Source: Vicia villosa
Taxonomy: Eukaryota > Streptophyta > Magnoliopsida > Fabales > Fabaceae
Assembly: GCF_029867415.1 (NCBI RefSeq)
Contig: NC_081182.1
Span: 43,387,462-43,451,461 of the forward strand
Direction: 5' to 3'
DNA: 64,000 nucleotides
Positions 10,166 through 23,900 of the stretch are shown here, in pieces. A model generated the notes under the pieces. The model was not told where the DNA came from. It saw only the letters and a program-made list of their open reading frames with translations, and did not search any database. Each line of letters begins with the position of its first letter. Position 1 is the stretch's first letter. Position numbers and translations under genes: made by a program.

Positions 10166-11269
10166 TTAATAGTATATACGAAGTATTTATTTTATTTTAT
10201 ATTTTATTATAAAAATAATTTATAAAAATTCATCAATAAATATTTATTATGACCAAGACTCGTGCTATAAACTCTTAATAAATTGTTTATCTAAAGTTTG
10301 CCTAATCATGTGTAATTGACTTCGATTTAACATAATAATAATAATATTAATAATGATAATATTCAACGAGGGCCTTAATCACGTGTAATTGACTTCAGTT
10401 TAACATAATAGTATAACTTATTTACCAAAATATCAAATGCACCAATAATATTAAATATTTAAACAAAAATATTAATATTTAGTTATATTTTTTTCAATGA
10501 CCAAACATTATGAGATAATATTCATAAATAATAAATTTTTAATATTTAGTTTAGTTGTAAATAAAAAAACTCCAATATGATATCAAACGCACCATTAATT
10601 AACAATCTTTTAATTTCATAATCAACCGTAAACTTATTTTCAATGTCATATTGATAATAAGTCATGTCAAATACTTCCTCTATTTTAAAATAACTATCAT
10701 TTTAACAAATAAAATTTATTTTAAAATAATTCATCAATTTTACTTTTCAGTGTAGCAACGTTTACTATTTTTTTCGATTGTGTCATTTAGTTATTATTTT
10801 ATATACTATTTTTAATATATTAATAAGATTGAACGTAAAAGGTCTTAAACTTACAAGATATCACCCACAAATGTAGGTCAGGTAAATTTATTGCAATTCT
10901 TAATTACAATCATAAGATTATTTGATAATTTGCCGTGTGATAATAAACTTAAAATTAAACAAAACCTAATCAGAAATATTTTTGAAAAGCATAATAAATA
11001 AAAAATCACTAAAAACATAAGAGAGGGTGTCAATTGTAGTATTCAAATTTTACAATTAATTTTAAATTTTTTTGTTACTTAAGAAACAAGTTATGTTAGT
11101 TTTTTTTATCACAACAAAAAGTAGTTGAAAGTAAAACCAGTAAAGTAAATAATAAAAAATAAAAGATAAGGGTAGAAAGATGACACTAGAGAATTATCTA
11201 AATTCGGATGAACATTGACATATTTTTGTTTCCAAGAGATCTTCTTGATATTTGACTATAATATTGAGC
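10166..11269. other. AT-rich intergenic DNA, no gene seen
   Basis: Short ATA-type simple repeats (10331-10360) and a stretch resembling the peroxidase distal upstream region (TTGACTTCAGTTTAACATAA near 10309 and 10389). No supported gene. Confidence 0.5.
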
Positions 11270-12330
11270 TTTTACAGGTTATGCCCACAAACTTTTTATA
11301 CACGCAGATATAGAAATTTTTGCTGGCTTATCTCCAACCAAAAAGACAAGTTTTTCCACGGATTGAGCTAACGCGCCGATTAGAGATTTTGCAGACTAAT
11401 CTCAATAATCTAACATAACTTTTTCCCAGCTAAGTTGTAGAAACAAACAAAAATTTTAAGATTGGTTAATCTCAAGAATCAAACTTTATTCTTTAAGAGT
11501 ATCGCACTCTTGAAAGTATCAACAATGGCACCACACCAATACAATTTTTTTCTCGCAAGCAATTTTCCCTCACAAGGCACTAAGACAATTTTGGTGAAAA
11601 AATATTTAGAGAGAGAGAGAGAGAGAGAAGATGGATAATTGCAAAGAGTTAGATAAATTCAAAATTCTGATGCGAAATGAAGAAAGGAGGCGCCATCTTT
11701 ATATATGAAAAGAATTGACTAAAAAAGAAAACGATACATGGGTCAATTAGCTCCCCTAATTGATTAGGTATTGGGTCTAATCAATTAAGCACTTCAAATA
11801 ATCGATTATTGTGGCCCAAAATGAGAATTTGATATAGAGTCGTTATCAATCATTAAAAAACAATCACAGTTGATTATATACTTGATTAACCATCATCTAA
11901 TCGTTTAGGTTTAGAATTTAATCAATTAGATAGTTGAAAAAATTGTCTTTATCAAGTAGACAACCCCCTAATCAACTAGTTAGGCCTTGAAAATATTTTA
12001 GGTGATTTTGTCAAGTAAAGAGAGGTCTTTAGCGTATTTTAGGTGTGTGAGTTTCCTTAGTATCTTAGGAGTTACACTCCTACTCTTACAAGACTCTGAT
12101 TACTCAAACATACACGATTAGACAAGCTTTCACAAATCTGAAGCTTTCAAGTCCCTTTATCAGATATGTCGATCATATAAACACTTTACTAGAACCTTGA
12201 ATCTTCTACTTGATGAGACTTGAAAATTCTTCAACAAATTTGATCAAAATCCTTATTCTATGATAATGTGAAGTTTGATTGAAAAATATTCTTTTGAATG
12301 TTACGAATATTTTGTTGGGATAATTTGATT
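11270..12330 (-). mobile_element. Possible LTR fragment, family unknown
   Basis: Non-coding and locally more complex than its flanks, with a (GA)n run (11609-11628) and, on the minus strand, a TATA-like CATATATAAAGATGGCG at 11689-11707. That layout would fit a retrotransposon LTR promoter. No matching second LTR, primer site or coding region was found, so the call is tentative. Confidence 0.25.
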
Positions 12331-12521
12331 CATGTGATTTATTATCATATATTTATTCTTTCATTTAACCCTTTTAAAATTATATAACAAATTATTAAAT
12401 CAAAAGATCATTTAATTATCAACCAATATGGTGAAAAGAAGTAGACATACATTGTTGAATTAGTCACTTTAGATATAAAGGGATAGGGTCATAGGGTAAA
12501 CAAAAATAAATAAATAAATAA

Positions 12522-12524
<3 letters not shown>

Positions 12525-12616
<92 letters not shown>
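12525..12616. repeat. (TA)n microsatellite
   Basis: Uninterrupted TA repeat of about 90 bases following an (AAAT)n run at 12507-12527. Confidence 0.95.
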
Positions 12617-12620
<4 letters not shown>

Positions 12621-12736
12621 GGATCATAGACAGAGAAACCAATTCAGTCTATTAAAATCAACAAATTAAATTTTAATGGTCGTGATTAATTGTTCTCATT
12701 TCTCATAATAACCAAATGTTCTCACTTGAGTCGTCT

Positions 12737-12814
<78 letters not shown>

Positions 12815-12973
12815 TTTGGACCAAATTAACATTCCCGTCTATTTATTTATATATTTAATTAGTTGAAATTTTTCTAAAATTTATTGTATATAATAAGGAT
12901 ACAATAAAATTTTGAATAAGGATGATAAGCAAACATAACTAAGAAACAAACAGAAAATCTAAAGTGTTGTATA
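12615..12973 (+). repeat. Tandem duplication, unit 1
   Basis: The unit runs from TATTAAGGATCATAGACAG to AAAGTGTTGTATA and contains its own (TA)n tract (12740-12811). It is repeated essentially base for base at 12991-13405, except for the length of the TA tract. The first ~125 bases also match one arm of the foldback element at 26889-27145. Confidence 0.92.
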
Positions 12974-12990
12974 TTAAAAATATATATATA

Positions 12991-13405
<415 letters not shown>

Positions 13406-13672
13406 AATGAAAATCACAAAAACTGTAAAATAATATTGCTTCATGAGACTAACCATAAATGCTTTTTCTATATAAAAGGAGAAACAAAAACAACCTGAAA
13501 TTAGATGAGACGATATACAATCGTCAGAAACACAAATAATCAAAACATGTTCAACAAAGTTTTTCGTTTGACATAGTGTTTAACAACTTATTGCTCACAC
13601 TCACATACATATATTTGAAACACAATTTTGTATGCCTATATAGCTATGACCCTTAAAATCAAGACAACATAA

Positions 13673-14849
<1,177 letters not shown>

Positions 14850-14956
14850 TAGCTAAATTCTCTACTAACAAAGAAGTTTCACTTAGCTAGCTAGCTCTAG
14901 TGTTTATGTTTCTCCTTGAGAAGATGGGTGTGGTTTATCAAATTATAGAGTTAGTT

Positions 14957-14968
14957 CCATATTTATAA
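14957..14968 (-). promoter_or_regulatory. TATA box of the peroxidase gene
   Basis: On the minus strand TTATAAATATGG lies about 110 bases upstream of the start codon, a spacing that allows a 5' leader of roughly 75-80 bases. It is the best TATA match in the upstream region; the transcription start itself is inferred. Confidence 0.55.
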
Positions 14969-15650
14969 TGGTTCTTAGCAATGGCAAGGTTTGTCTATGT
15001 CAAATTTGTAACACGTAGAATATAGACAAGTCAACTATGTATGCATGGAGAAATTAAAGGTGTGTGTGATTTGTATGATCAATTCAAAGATACCAAAGTG
15101 CAAAATTAAAGCAGGGTCATTTTTTCTACGATGCTAACTACTCTGTTCCCTGCTCTGTTTTTGTCAAAGTGTTAACAAATAAACAATTGTTAGGTGATCC
15201 ATATTCTTCCAAAAGGGTCCCATTTCATAACTCTTTAACTAGTCACACTTTTATTCATGCAATGTACATATTGAAAATTGCAAAACAACGAAACAAAGCT
15301 AAAAAGCAAAGTTTGACTCCATATATATCAAAGTTTCTAAAAATAAATAAAGCAATCATTAATCTGACTTCAGTTTAACAGAATTAGAGTAACTTAATAC
15401 AAATAATCATAACATGATAAAATAAATACTGCAATTTCACTCTACTATTATCATGTTACGTCTTAACGCGTGTTTACTTGTGGTGTGAAACTGTGAATGC
15501 TATGAAGCTGTCACAAGTTTTAAACGACTACTTTTCTGCCTTTGTTGGCTAAATAATGCCCCTAAGGCAATCATATACTAGTTGCTTTATGATAAGCATA
15601 TGCATGAGACTTCTATTCTTGTCTGATTTCACTAATATCAGAATTTTCAT
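14969..15650 (-). other. Peroxidase upstream region
   Basis: No competing gene. The stretch 15060-15380 is the part shared with the ghost copy at 9003-9290, so it was inside the original duplication. Confidence 0.5.
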
Positions 15651-15654
15651 CGCA

Positions 15655-15698
15655 ATAATAAAATAAATAATAATATTAATAATAATAATCATTATTAT

Positions 15699-15740
<42 letters not shown>

Positions 15741-15743
15741 TAC

Positions 15744-15803
<60 letters not shown>
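15655..15803. repeat. (TAA)n-(ATT)n inverted microsatellite
   Basis: A run of TAA/AAT units (15655-15740) is followed directly by ATT/TTA units (15741-15801), so the two halves are self-complementary and could fold into a long hairpin. Confidence 0.9.
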
Positions 15804-16329
15804 AAAATAGAAGATGCACTTACGTTAAAACTTTGGTTTGGAAGCTTAATATCACAGGATTGAAACCCCACTTTGCAAGTAATTACATAGGTTGTTTGTG
15901 ATAATCAACATTTCTCAAATATTTAAAATAATCAAATTTTAATTTCAATGCGTAACCTTTATATTTCTATTTTAATTTATTTTTAATACTTATTTATTGT
16001 AACCCTTGTAGTTTGATCTTGTTTTTCGTGATTCTTTTTCATTTTAGAGGCGAGTAAAAATTCAGTTTTTTTGTTAGGAGTCCATTTTTTTATTATTTTG
16101 AGTCTCTAAAAAGTCGAGACCGACCCTAAGAATAATACCTTTCTCATAACTTATATCTCCAATTTTTTTTCAGTTTTTTAAAAAAAAATATATTTACTTT
16201 CAATATAAGTCATGTAACAACAAACTATTTGGCAGATATAATTAAATATCTCGTATAAATATGGAAATGTTGGGCTATGTACCAAATTTTTATTACAATT
16301 TATAAAATTTATTGTGCATTTATATTGAG

Positions 16330-16800
16330 TATATTAAAAAATCAAATGTTAATTTCGTCTCCACGGGATATTTTGAAAAAATTTGGCGTACCAAATTTCT
16401 TGTCCTTCTCCCAAAAAGCAAGTGGCCTTATATATGTTGTTAAAATGCTCAACACGAATGAACCTAAGATGGATTGTGTTATAGTAGATTTTACTCAATT
16501 CTTCACCAGCGACTTGATATGTTTTACTTACACGACTTATCTCCTTTTTATTGTTAGTACTATCCTTTCGTCCTTTGGCTTTGGTCACAACTTCAGTCGT
16601 CTTCTTATGGGGTAACTTCTCTTGACGAAGACATCATTTCTTCTGTGGTGATCCGTCTATCCTATTAGAGTTTCTTCATCTCTCGTTATTAGTTCTTAAA
16701 TAGCATCCTTTATGTGTACTCAATCATTTGTGTTGTGACTATAACTCTTGTGAAAACGATAGAATATTGTCTTATAGGTCTTAGCTAATTCTTTCACAGG
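16330..16800 (-). pseudogene. Decayed Ty3/gypsy gag zinc-knuckle region
   Basis: Read on the minus strand near 16790-16690: ELAKTYKTIFYRFHKSYSHN, TND, a lost Cys, then KDAI and ELITRDEET. This resembles the FH...GH..DC..LK..IE.LI segment of plant gypsy gag proteins, but the zinc-binding Cys positions are mutated and stops interrupt it. A further 79-residue frame (16588-16349) continues on the same strand without a clear match. The call is by motif only. Confidence 0.45.
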
Positions 16801-18661
16801 GTGGGGATTGTCATATCCAAATTTTTAACCCCTCCCCCCTAAGATTTCACATCATATATCATTTCATATACATCATCAACTCAAAGCAGATACCCAGAGA
16901 GCTGCTTGTTCACCAAGTCTTCAAAATAGGTTTTCAGGCTTCAAGAAATTTAAGCAAAAGATCAATCAATGATTGAAATGATTATCAAATGTATCATGAA
17001 GATCAAGGAGTCTCATTCATCCACAAAAAATCTCAAGTTTTAAGGTCAACAACTTTCAACTTCATCTGGTCCACAAATTAGGGTTTTGACCTAATTCATA
17101 TGGGAAGTTGACTTTTAGTTAAGGCATGACTCCATGGCTCAAACAATCAATTCAAGGACCTCTAATACCTCATTATAATACACTCACATCATTCATTTGG
17201 TTTGAAGAGTCTGATTTAATTAGTGCTTACAATATTGCAGTTCATTTGAAAAAAAGTCAATTGTTCAGGATCACCTTTGACTTTTAAGGAATTTGGTCAA
17301 CCATAGACTTTTAAGGATCAAAATCATGAACATATGGTTATTAGATCCATTTGATCAAGAAAAATCAAGAAAATCAATTAAGAATCAAAAAGTCAACATT
17401 TAGGGTTGACTTTTTAGTGAAGAATTACACACTTTTCACTCAAACTTTGAAAGGTCGTAACTTTTTCATCCCTTGGCCAAATGTTTTCAACCAAAGCTCA
17501 TTTTGAAGAAAAAGTCAAGATCTAAAACTTTGTAGGGTGAACAATTTCTCAAAAAGTGAATGGTTTTTAAGTTATGAGCTCATGAAAATTCTTCCAACAC
17601 TTGGAAAAAATTTCTAAGTCATTTCTAACCTAATTTCTTACCAACTTCAAGTCCACTTTTCATGATGATCCAAGATGAATCAATTCAAACCATGAACATG
17701 AAAGTTGAATTACATCATCCAAACTATCCAAAAAGTCCTAGAACACTCCTTGATTTTACTTGAGCAAGAAGTTATGGATTTTTTAATAAAGCTCATGAAA
17801 CTAGTTTTCAAGCATAACTAGTTTTGCATTTCATCCATTTTTCACAAGTTCTTCTTCAATTTAGCACATGTTTATGCATTGTCATCAACCAAGATCAAGT
17901 GGAATATTTATGAATCATTTCAAAAGGATTCCAAGTACATGATATTTTTCACTTGCATGTGAAAAAGTAATCATTACAAAATGGGAATTATGAGAAATTG
18001 GTGAGTCATCAACAAATATGTTCAAATGCTAAAATTGTGACTCATCAAGTCTAGGATCAACTTCCAAAATTGGATGATGAAGAACTAGAGGACCTAAGCA
18101 ATAATTAAGCTAAAAACTCATCATTGCAAAAATGGAATATTCTATAACTTACTCACTGAGTTACTTGCTCTCCAATCTCATTCACTCTCAAGATAATCTC
18201 ATGAGAGATTCAGGAGGTTCTTAGTCAGTTCAAGCATTCAGACACTTTCTATAATCACCATAGGAGCTTCCTAGATCATCATCTTACAACTGGAACATCC
18301 ATATCAAGATTTCGATTTTCAACTTTGAAGGTTAGTGTCCCTTCTCTGAACTCTATGATTCATGCACCATAACTGTTCAAACAAGTTACCATCATGTTTA
18401 TGCACATATATAGATCATTTACCCTCAATCAATTGAATAAAATCATGCATATTCAGACTTTCATATTGAATTTTTATTTTTAGGGTTCATAGTGTTCATA
18501 CGGTCAACCTTGAATTACACTAAAAATAAATGAAATTAAAAACCACCATTAGATTCCTTGTTAAAAAATGAGCAATTTTCATGTTTGAATTATCTCAATT
18601 GGTTGAGAAACAAGAAAGTTAGAGAATTTGAATTTAAAGTTTGAAGCTTGAAGAAGATGGA

Positions 18662-19035
18662 TGTAACACCCAAGGCCGAAGAAGGCGAGGGTTGGTTGCA
18701 CCGCATGTAACACTTGAGGCCTAAGAGGGTAAGAGTGGTCGCCACATCGGAATGAGAGGGATCCTGAGGCCGTGCAGGTATGGGATTGCATGGTTGAAGG
18801 AAAACTTATAAGGATTGATAGGTACTACCTATACCAACAAGATGCATCTTCTTTTCGATAGCTCATTCCATAAGAACTCCACAGTTAAGTGTGCTTGACT
18901 TGGAGTAGTATTGGGATGGGTGACCTTCTGGGAAGTTTCCCGGAAAGCGTGCGAGTGAGGTCAAAGCATGCTGAAAAGACTCGTGTTGGTTTGTGGGGTC
19001 AGTCGATAATCCCGAAAGCAGTCTGGGGCGTTACA
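18662..19035 (+). repeat. Cassandra 5' LTR with 5S rRNA-derived segment
   Basis: Positions ~18841-18955 resemble a plant 5S rRNA gene: CCATAAGAACTCCACAGTTA, GTGCTTGACTTGGAGTAGTA, then GGGATGGGTGACC and CTGGGAAGT. These include the internal control region used by RNA polymerase III. The 5' third of 5S is diverged. In Cassandra elements the 5S-like block is the hallmark of the LTR. Confidence 0.93.
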
Positions 19036-19037
19036 AA

Positions 19038-19050
19038 TGGTATCAGAGCC
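19038..19050 (+). promoter_or_regulatory. Primer-binding site (initiator tRNA-Met)
   Basis: TGGTATCAGAGCC, complementary to the 3' end of initiator tRNA-Met, two bases after the 5' LTR. This would prime minus-strand cDNA synthesis by a helper reverse transcriptase. Confidence 0.92.
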
Positions 19051-19106
19051 AGACCTCTCCCAGTACGATGTGGTTCGAGGACGAACCATGCGGAAGTTGG
19101 TGGGCA

Positions 19107-19480
19107 TGTAACACCCGAGGCCGAAGAAGGCGAGGGTTGGTTGCACCGCATGTAACACTTGAGGCCTAAGAGGGCAAGAGTGGTCGCCACATCGGAATGA
19201 GAGGGATCCTGAGGCCGTGCAGGTATGGGACTGCATGGTTGAAGGAAAACTTATAAGGATTGATAGGTACTACCTATACCAACAAGATGCATCTTCTTTT
19301 CGGTAGCTCATTCCATAAGAACTCCACAGTTAAGCGTGCTTGACTTGGAGTAGTATTGGGATGGGTGACCTTCTGGGAAGTTTCCTGGAAAGCGTGCGAG
19401 TGAGGTCAAAGCATGCTGAAAAGACTCGTGTTGGTTTATGGGGTCAGTCGATAATCCCGAAAGCAGTCTGGGGCATTACA
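19107..19480 (+). repeat. Cassandra 3' LTR with 5S rRNA-derived segment
   Basis: Same length as the 5' LTR. The 5S-like block is at ~19286-19400. This copy keeps GTTAAGCGTGCTTG, closer to canonical 5S than the 5' copy. A short purine-rich GAAGTTGGTGGG (19093-19104) precedes it as the polypurine tract. Confidence 0.93.
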
Positions 19481-19569
19481 ATGGACATGGTGGCGCGAAG
19501 ATTTTCAAAATTCTGGAAAAACATTTATTTTAATATTTAATTAATTGAGTGCGTATGTTTAACAAACCA

Positions 19570-19641
19570 AACGCGTAGTTCAGTTGGTGAATGTTTTGGG
19601 TAATAACGTGAAGGGCGTGGGTTCAAGCCCCTTGGGGGCCA
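19570..19641 (+). repeat. tRNA-like sequence (pseudo-tRNA or SINE head)
   Basis: GTAGTTCAGTTGGTGAATG fits a D-arm with A box, and GTGGGTTCAAGCCCCTTGG fits a T-arm with B box, at plausible spacing. The 3' arm GGGGGCC has no complementary 5' acceptor arm and the anticodon stem does not form cleanly. I take it as a tRNA remnant embedded in the long LTR. Confidence 0.45.
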
Positions 19642-20034
19642 AAAACCAATTTTTTTAACACTAATTTTCTTCATTTTTCTTTTACTACTTCACTCAATTT
19701 ATTAACATTGCAAAATTAATTATTTTTTAATTATTTTTTGCATACTATTCATTTAACACATATATTTCATGAATATACAAAAAAACTCATAAAAATAATA
19801 TTTATTTGATGTATTTTTAAAAGGTTGAAAGTAGTACTTTTTTTTTAGTATTTTTATACTTTGAAAAATGATTTTTTTTTTCTTTTGATTTCCTTTTAAC
19901 CTAATCAATTTAAAACCTTCATGTAAATAAAACACCATGTCTTAAGTCTTGATTAATGTACATAACATGTTATCTTGACTTATTTGTTTAATTAAATTGG
20001 TTTTTAAAACTCTCGACTAATCAGACGATTAGGG

Positions 20035-20500
20035 TTTCCTTCAATCAAACCCTCTAAAATTTTGTGGGCCTCTAATAGAGTGTAAGTCTCATCCCTTTTC
20101 CTTCTTAAATCATCCATCAAATCATCAAAACTTTTCTTTCAATAAAAAAACAAATGGGCCTCTATTAGAGTGTAAGACCCAACACCTTTTGTACATAAAT
20201 AACTTTTAGCCATCTCCTTGAGCAGTAAGCCCCATTCTTTCAATAATCATTAGGTTTCTCCTTGAGTTGTAAGTCCCAACATTTTCCTTTTTAATAAATC
20301 TATGGGCTTCTCCTTGAGTTGCAAGTCTCAACATCTTCTTTCAATAATCTATGAGCTTCTCATTGAGTTGTAAGTCTCAACATCTTTTGTAAATATATTA
20401 CTTTTGGGCATCTCTTTGAGCTGTAAGCCCCATCTGCTTTTAAATATCATTGGGCCTCTCCCTGAGTTATAAGTCCCAACATCTTTTCTTCCTTCACTCA
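20035..20500 (+). repeat. Degenerate minisatellite inside the long LTR
   Basis: About seven copies of a 55-75 base unit with the pattern GGGCCTCT...TGAGTTGTAAGTCCCAACA followed by a pyrimidine-rich spacer. Units start near 20067, 20157, 20210, 20250, 20303, 20351, 20407 and 20450. Unit length and spacer vary. Confidence 0.75.
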
Positions 20501-22590
20501 TAGACGTACTCAAAATCACAATTAAATATCAAAACTTGTTTCATTTCACTCATCCATATTTAAATTACTATTCACCTGAGTTTACTGTATTCTTGTTGCA
20601 ATCATCATATACTTGTTATATTTTTTGCAATCATCATATACATGTTATACCTGTTACACTTGTTATACACCTGTCAAATATAAACTGTATATATATATAT
20701 ACTGCTTAGATCTTCCCCCCGAGAAAATCTTAACATAAACATATATATTATAGGAATATAACCAGGATGAGGATTACTTCCTAATGAAGCCTCTCCTACT
20801 TAGACAATCATAGCATTTCATCCCTAAAAGAGGAATTATTCTCCGTGAAACCTCTTAAACCCCTTTGATCAATCAATAGGGCACACCCACCTGAAGAGGA
20901 TTATTTCTCGGTGAAACCTATTACCCTTTTTGCTTAGAGCCAAATCAGGAAAACCCACATAGCTTTCTCTTGTGCTAAATCAAGGACCCTCAATTAGCCT
21001 CCTCTTGGGCTCGGAATGCAAGGACCCACAAGCTTCTTAAAAGTTTTCTCGGCTTCCTCTTGAGCTTTTATTACAAGGACCCTCAGGCTTCTTAAAAGCA
21101 TAAGGCAGGTTTTAGTCACCTTTAGCCCATCCCTTTGAGAATCCAAATTCTCAGGACATACAATCACAATCATTCAAGTACTCTTTCCAAATCCCCAACA
21201 GTGAGTCAAATCCCCAAGAATAAGAGATATAGAAAGTCTCAAATTCATCCTTAACTAAGCCAGCCTCAATCTCGGGCTTTGCAGGAGACAAAAATATAAT
21301 AGCTCAACAGTTTGAGTCTCAATTCCATCACACTCAGAAAAAATCCTTCCAAAGTTAGCCTCAATTCTGGGCTTAGTATAGAATAGATAAAACTCCCCGG
21401 TAAAATAAATTCTAGTGGATTAATCCTCAATAGAGTCAGTTTTCAACTCTGTTTAAAGCCTCAATCTTGGGCCTTGTACAAGACACTCAAATTCAAATCT
21501 TTTTCCCAGGAATGAGACATGAGTCATTTCTATGGAAGAGACATTACTTATATTACACCACATTCAAAAATACAAACATTATCAAACATTTCCCATTTAG
21601 GTAATGTAAACGGCACACTCTGTTGATTCAAAATCCAGGTTGTAGTCCTTCCCTTATGGTTGAAAATTTCTTCTTTTAATATAAGATAACGTAAATGGAA
21701 TACTTGTACACTCAAGTAAGGTCTCTCTCTTATTATGAAAAGAATTCTTTCTGTTACTTTCAAAAATGTTTGTGGTGAAATAGGCGAGATATCTCTCTGC
21801 TAAGATGACAACTTTTCTCTTTCTCTTACTAGAAATCAATTTTAGCTCCATTCTTGAGCTTTGAACAAGACACAAAAATTCAATCATTGCCTATTAGATC
21901 CCCAAACTACAGTTGCTCTAACTTCCTCTAGGGATATGTAGGCATGAGATTTGCGAGAATCTTTGCAAGCAAACGAAACCAAAAATCTATTTAGGTCCCG
22001 CGTCTTTTCAAACAATCCTCACTCTCTAGCTTACACAAAGGAGAAACTTTTCCAATAAACAGTAAGTAACACAACCCATAGCATAAATAAGAAAGGGCTC
22101 CCGTAGAATATTACGGATACTTAGGGTGCTAATACTTTCCCTCTGTATAACCGACCTTTCGATCCTTCAATCTCCCAGGTGCTCCCCACACCTACAAAAT
22201 AATACCCAGGGTTATTTTAGATATTTTTCCCCTTCCTCCTCGTAGGATAGATTAAAATTTCAATGTAACGCGTTCCTTTCTCCAATGGCTGGACATGACA
22301 CGCCTTTCCTCTGGGAGAGCGGGGGGAGGGGGTGTCGCTTTCTTCGCGGTACAGGGATTCCTCACCTTGGCCTCCTTAAAGTTGGTGTTGGTGCATTCTT
22401 ACAAAATATTTTCCTTTGACATATTAAGGGGTGTGTATAATGAAAACATGGCTCGAAGGCCTCAGTGGGTGTCTCGATCTTTGTTACCACTATGATATTT
22501 GGAGTTCCTTTTGGAGGGGCGTTTATTTTTGAAGCACCCTGGCCCTCTTTTCCTCTCCACTTCTTTTGCTAGGAGCTTTTCTTTATAATT

Positions 22591-22886
22591 AGGTTTAATA
22601 CCCTTTTTTCGTTTTGTATGTTAACCTTTGAGTTCATTAGTCTCTTAACTTTAAACAATACCATATTGATCTATTAATTCTTCAAAACGTACTATGTTAG
22701 TTCTTTTTGTCTAACTAGCAACGAATTTAGCGACCAATTTCTGAGTTTTACCTTTGTTAATTAGACAAAAAGGAATAACATGATATATTTTGAAGAGTTA
22801 AGGGATCAATATGGTGCTTTTTAAAGTTAAACTACCAAAATAAACCATGAAATTACACACGAGATCCAAAATAATAAATTTAATAC
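22591..22886. mobile_element. Foldback MITE with long inverted repeats
   Basis: The left arm (from GGTTTAATACCC through TAACTTTAAACAATACCATA and TTGATCTATTAATTCTTCAA) is mirrored by the right arm, which reads GGTAGTTTAACTTTAAAAAG, CACCATATTGATCCCTTAAC on the minus strand. The centre lies near 22740. No coding region. Superfamily is not certain. Confidence 0.7.
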
Positions 22887-23577
22887 ATTCTTTTGTCTTA
22901 TATGTTAATCTCGTGATTCATTTTGATTTATAAAAAAGTTAATATATGAGATAAAAATAATAGGTTTAATAAGTTTTAATTTATAACAAAGTTAATTACC
23001 TATATAACTAAATATAACAACTAACACAATTAACTTCAACATATAAATTGAAACTTTTGCCAATCAGTCAACATTTCATAAACCCTTTATAATATTAATT
23101 TATAAAATAAATAATTAAAAATAACACATATTTATAAGAAATTTATTAAGATTAGTAAACTTTGTTGGTGTATAATATATTGACATAAAAATTTAGCTTG
23201 AGACGTTTTTGTTTTATAGTGCGACACTCAGTTTCGAAGAAAATCTAATTCAATGGCTAGTTCACGCTTTTCGGGTTTTCGCATACACTTTTTCTTTTTT
23301 TTTTTAACAATTATACATATTCTTAATTATATTAGGTTGACTATTCAACTTATATGGGTCCGGTTTTTCTTAGTACATAAGGTTTCATTCTTTTTTTTTT
23401 AGTAAAACAAAATTAAGGTCGTACTGCTTTCTCCTTCTACAACTTTTTAAAGGATTCAACCTTAACTTTTTGCAAGATATTTTTAAATAATAAAGTATTT
23501 CTCTGTTTCACATATCTTTTTATAGCAAGTAGTATTTTATTTTGTGTTTATTGAGTTTTCCTTTGCTAAAAATAGCG
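22887..23577. other. AT-rich intergenic DNA, no gene seen
   Basis: No recognisable protein, RNA or bounded repeat; poly(T) tracts near 23294 and 23391. Confidence 0.5.
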
Positions 23578-23900
23578 GTCGACAGATAAGGGTGAGAATA
23601 GGTCATGCCGGTTTACAGGGGCGTATGATCTAGTCTATGTAAAGTCAGGTCAAATTAGATTTATTTAACAAAAATGTCAGACTTAAATTTTTTTTAAAGC
23701 TTATTTAATAAAATAGATCAGACTTAAACTATTAAAAAAGTTTATGAAACCTTAGAGGCCGACCTATATTTTCATGAATATTAAAAATAGACTAAATAGA
23801 CCGGCCTATATTTACATGTATATTAGAAAAAAAGGCTAAATAGGCAAGCATATATATATATATATATATAACAAAGGTTAAATAGGTCGGCCTATATATA

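Larger units (their letters stand above)
18657..19485 (+). mobile_element. Complete Cassandra TRIM retrotransposon
   Basis: Two LTRs of 374 bp each (18662-19035 and 19107-19480) bracket a 71-bp interior. The 5-bp target duplication ATGGA sits at 18657-18661 and 19481-19485. Each LTR begins TGTAACACC and ends TTACA. The interior starts with a primer site and carries no coding sequence, as expected for a terminal-repeat retrotransposon in miniature. The element is nested in the long gypsy LTR. The LTRs differ at eight positions that I can see, all transitions. Confidence 0.95.
16809..22275 (+). mobile_element. Long Ty3/gypsy (Ogre/Tat-like) LTR or solo LTR
   Basis: A ~4.6-kb segment (excluding the nested Cassandra) has no coding region. 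It starts TGTCATATCCAAATTTTTAA. Near its 3' end is a signature also found at the ends of Tat-lineage LTRs: GGGTGCTAATACTTTCCC, a GTATAACCGACC-like phrase, then pyrimidine runs and the AAAATTTCAATGTAACG stretch. A very long, gene-free LTR is characteristic of Ogre elements of legumes. No gag-pol follows, so it is either a solo LTR or a fragment. The 3' boundary is not resolved, and a G-rich patch at 22318-22340 could belong to the internal region. Confidence 0.5.

Noticed and set aside
18841..18955. 5S rRNA gene
   Set aside because: The similarity is confined to the 3' two thirds and sits inside both Cassandra LTRs; it is a transposon component, not an rRNA locus.
18889..19236. Overlapping 63-91 residue frames
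   Set aside because: Produced by the Cassandra LTR and interior; no conserved protein.
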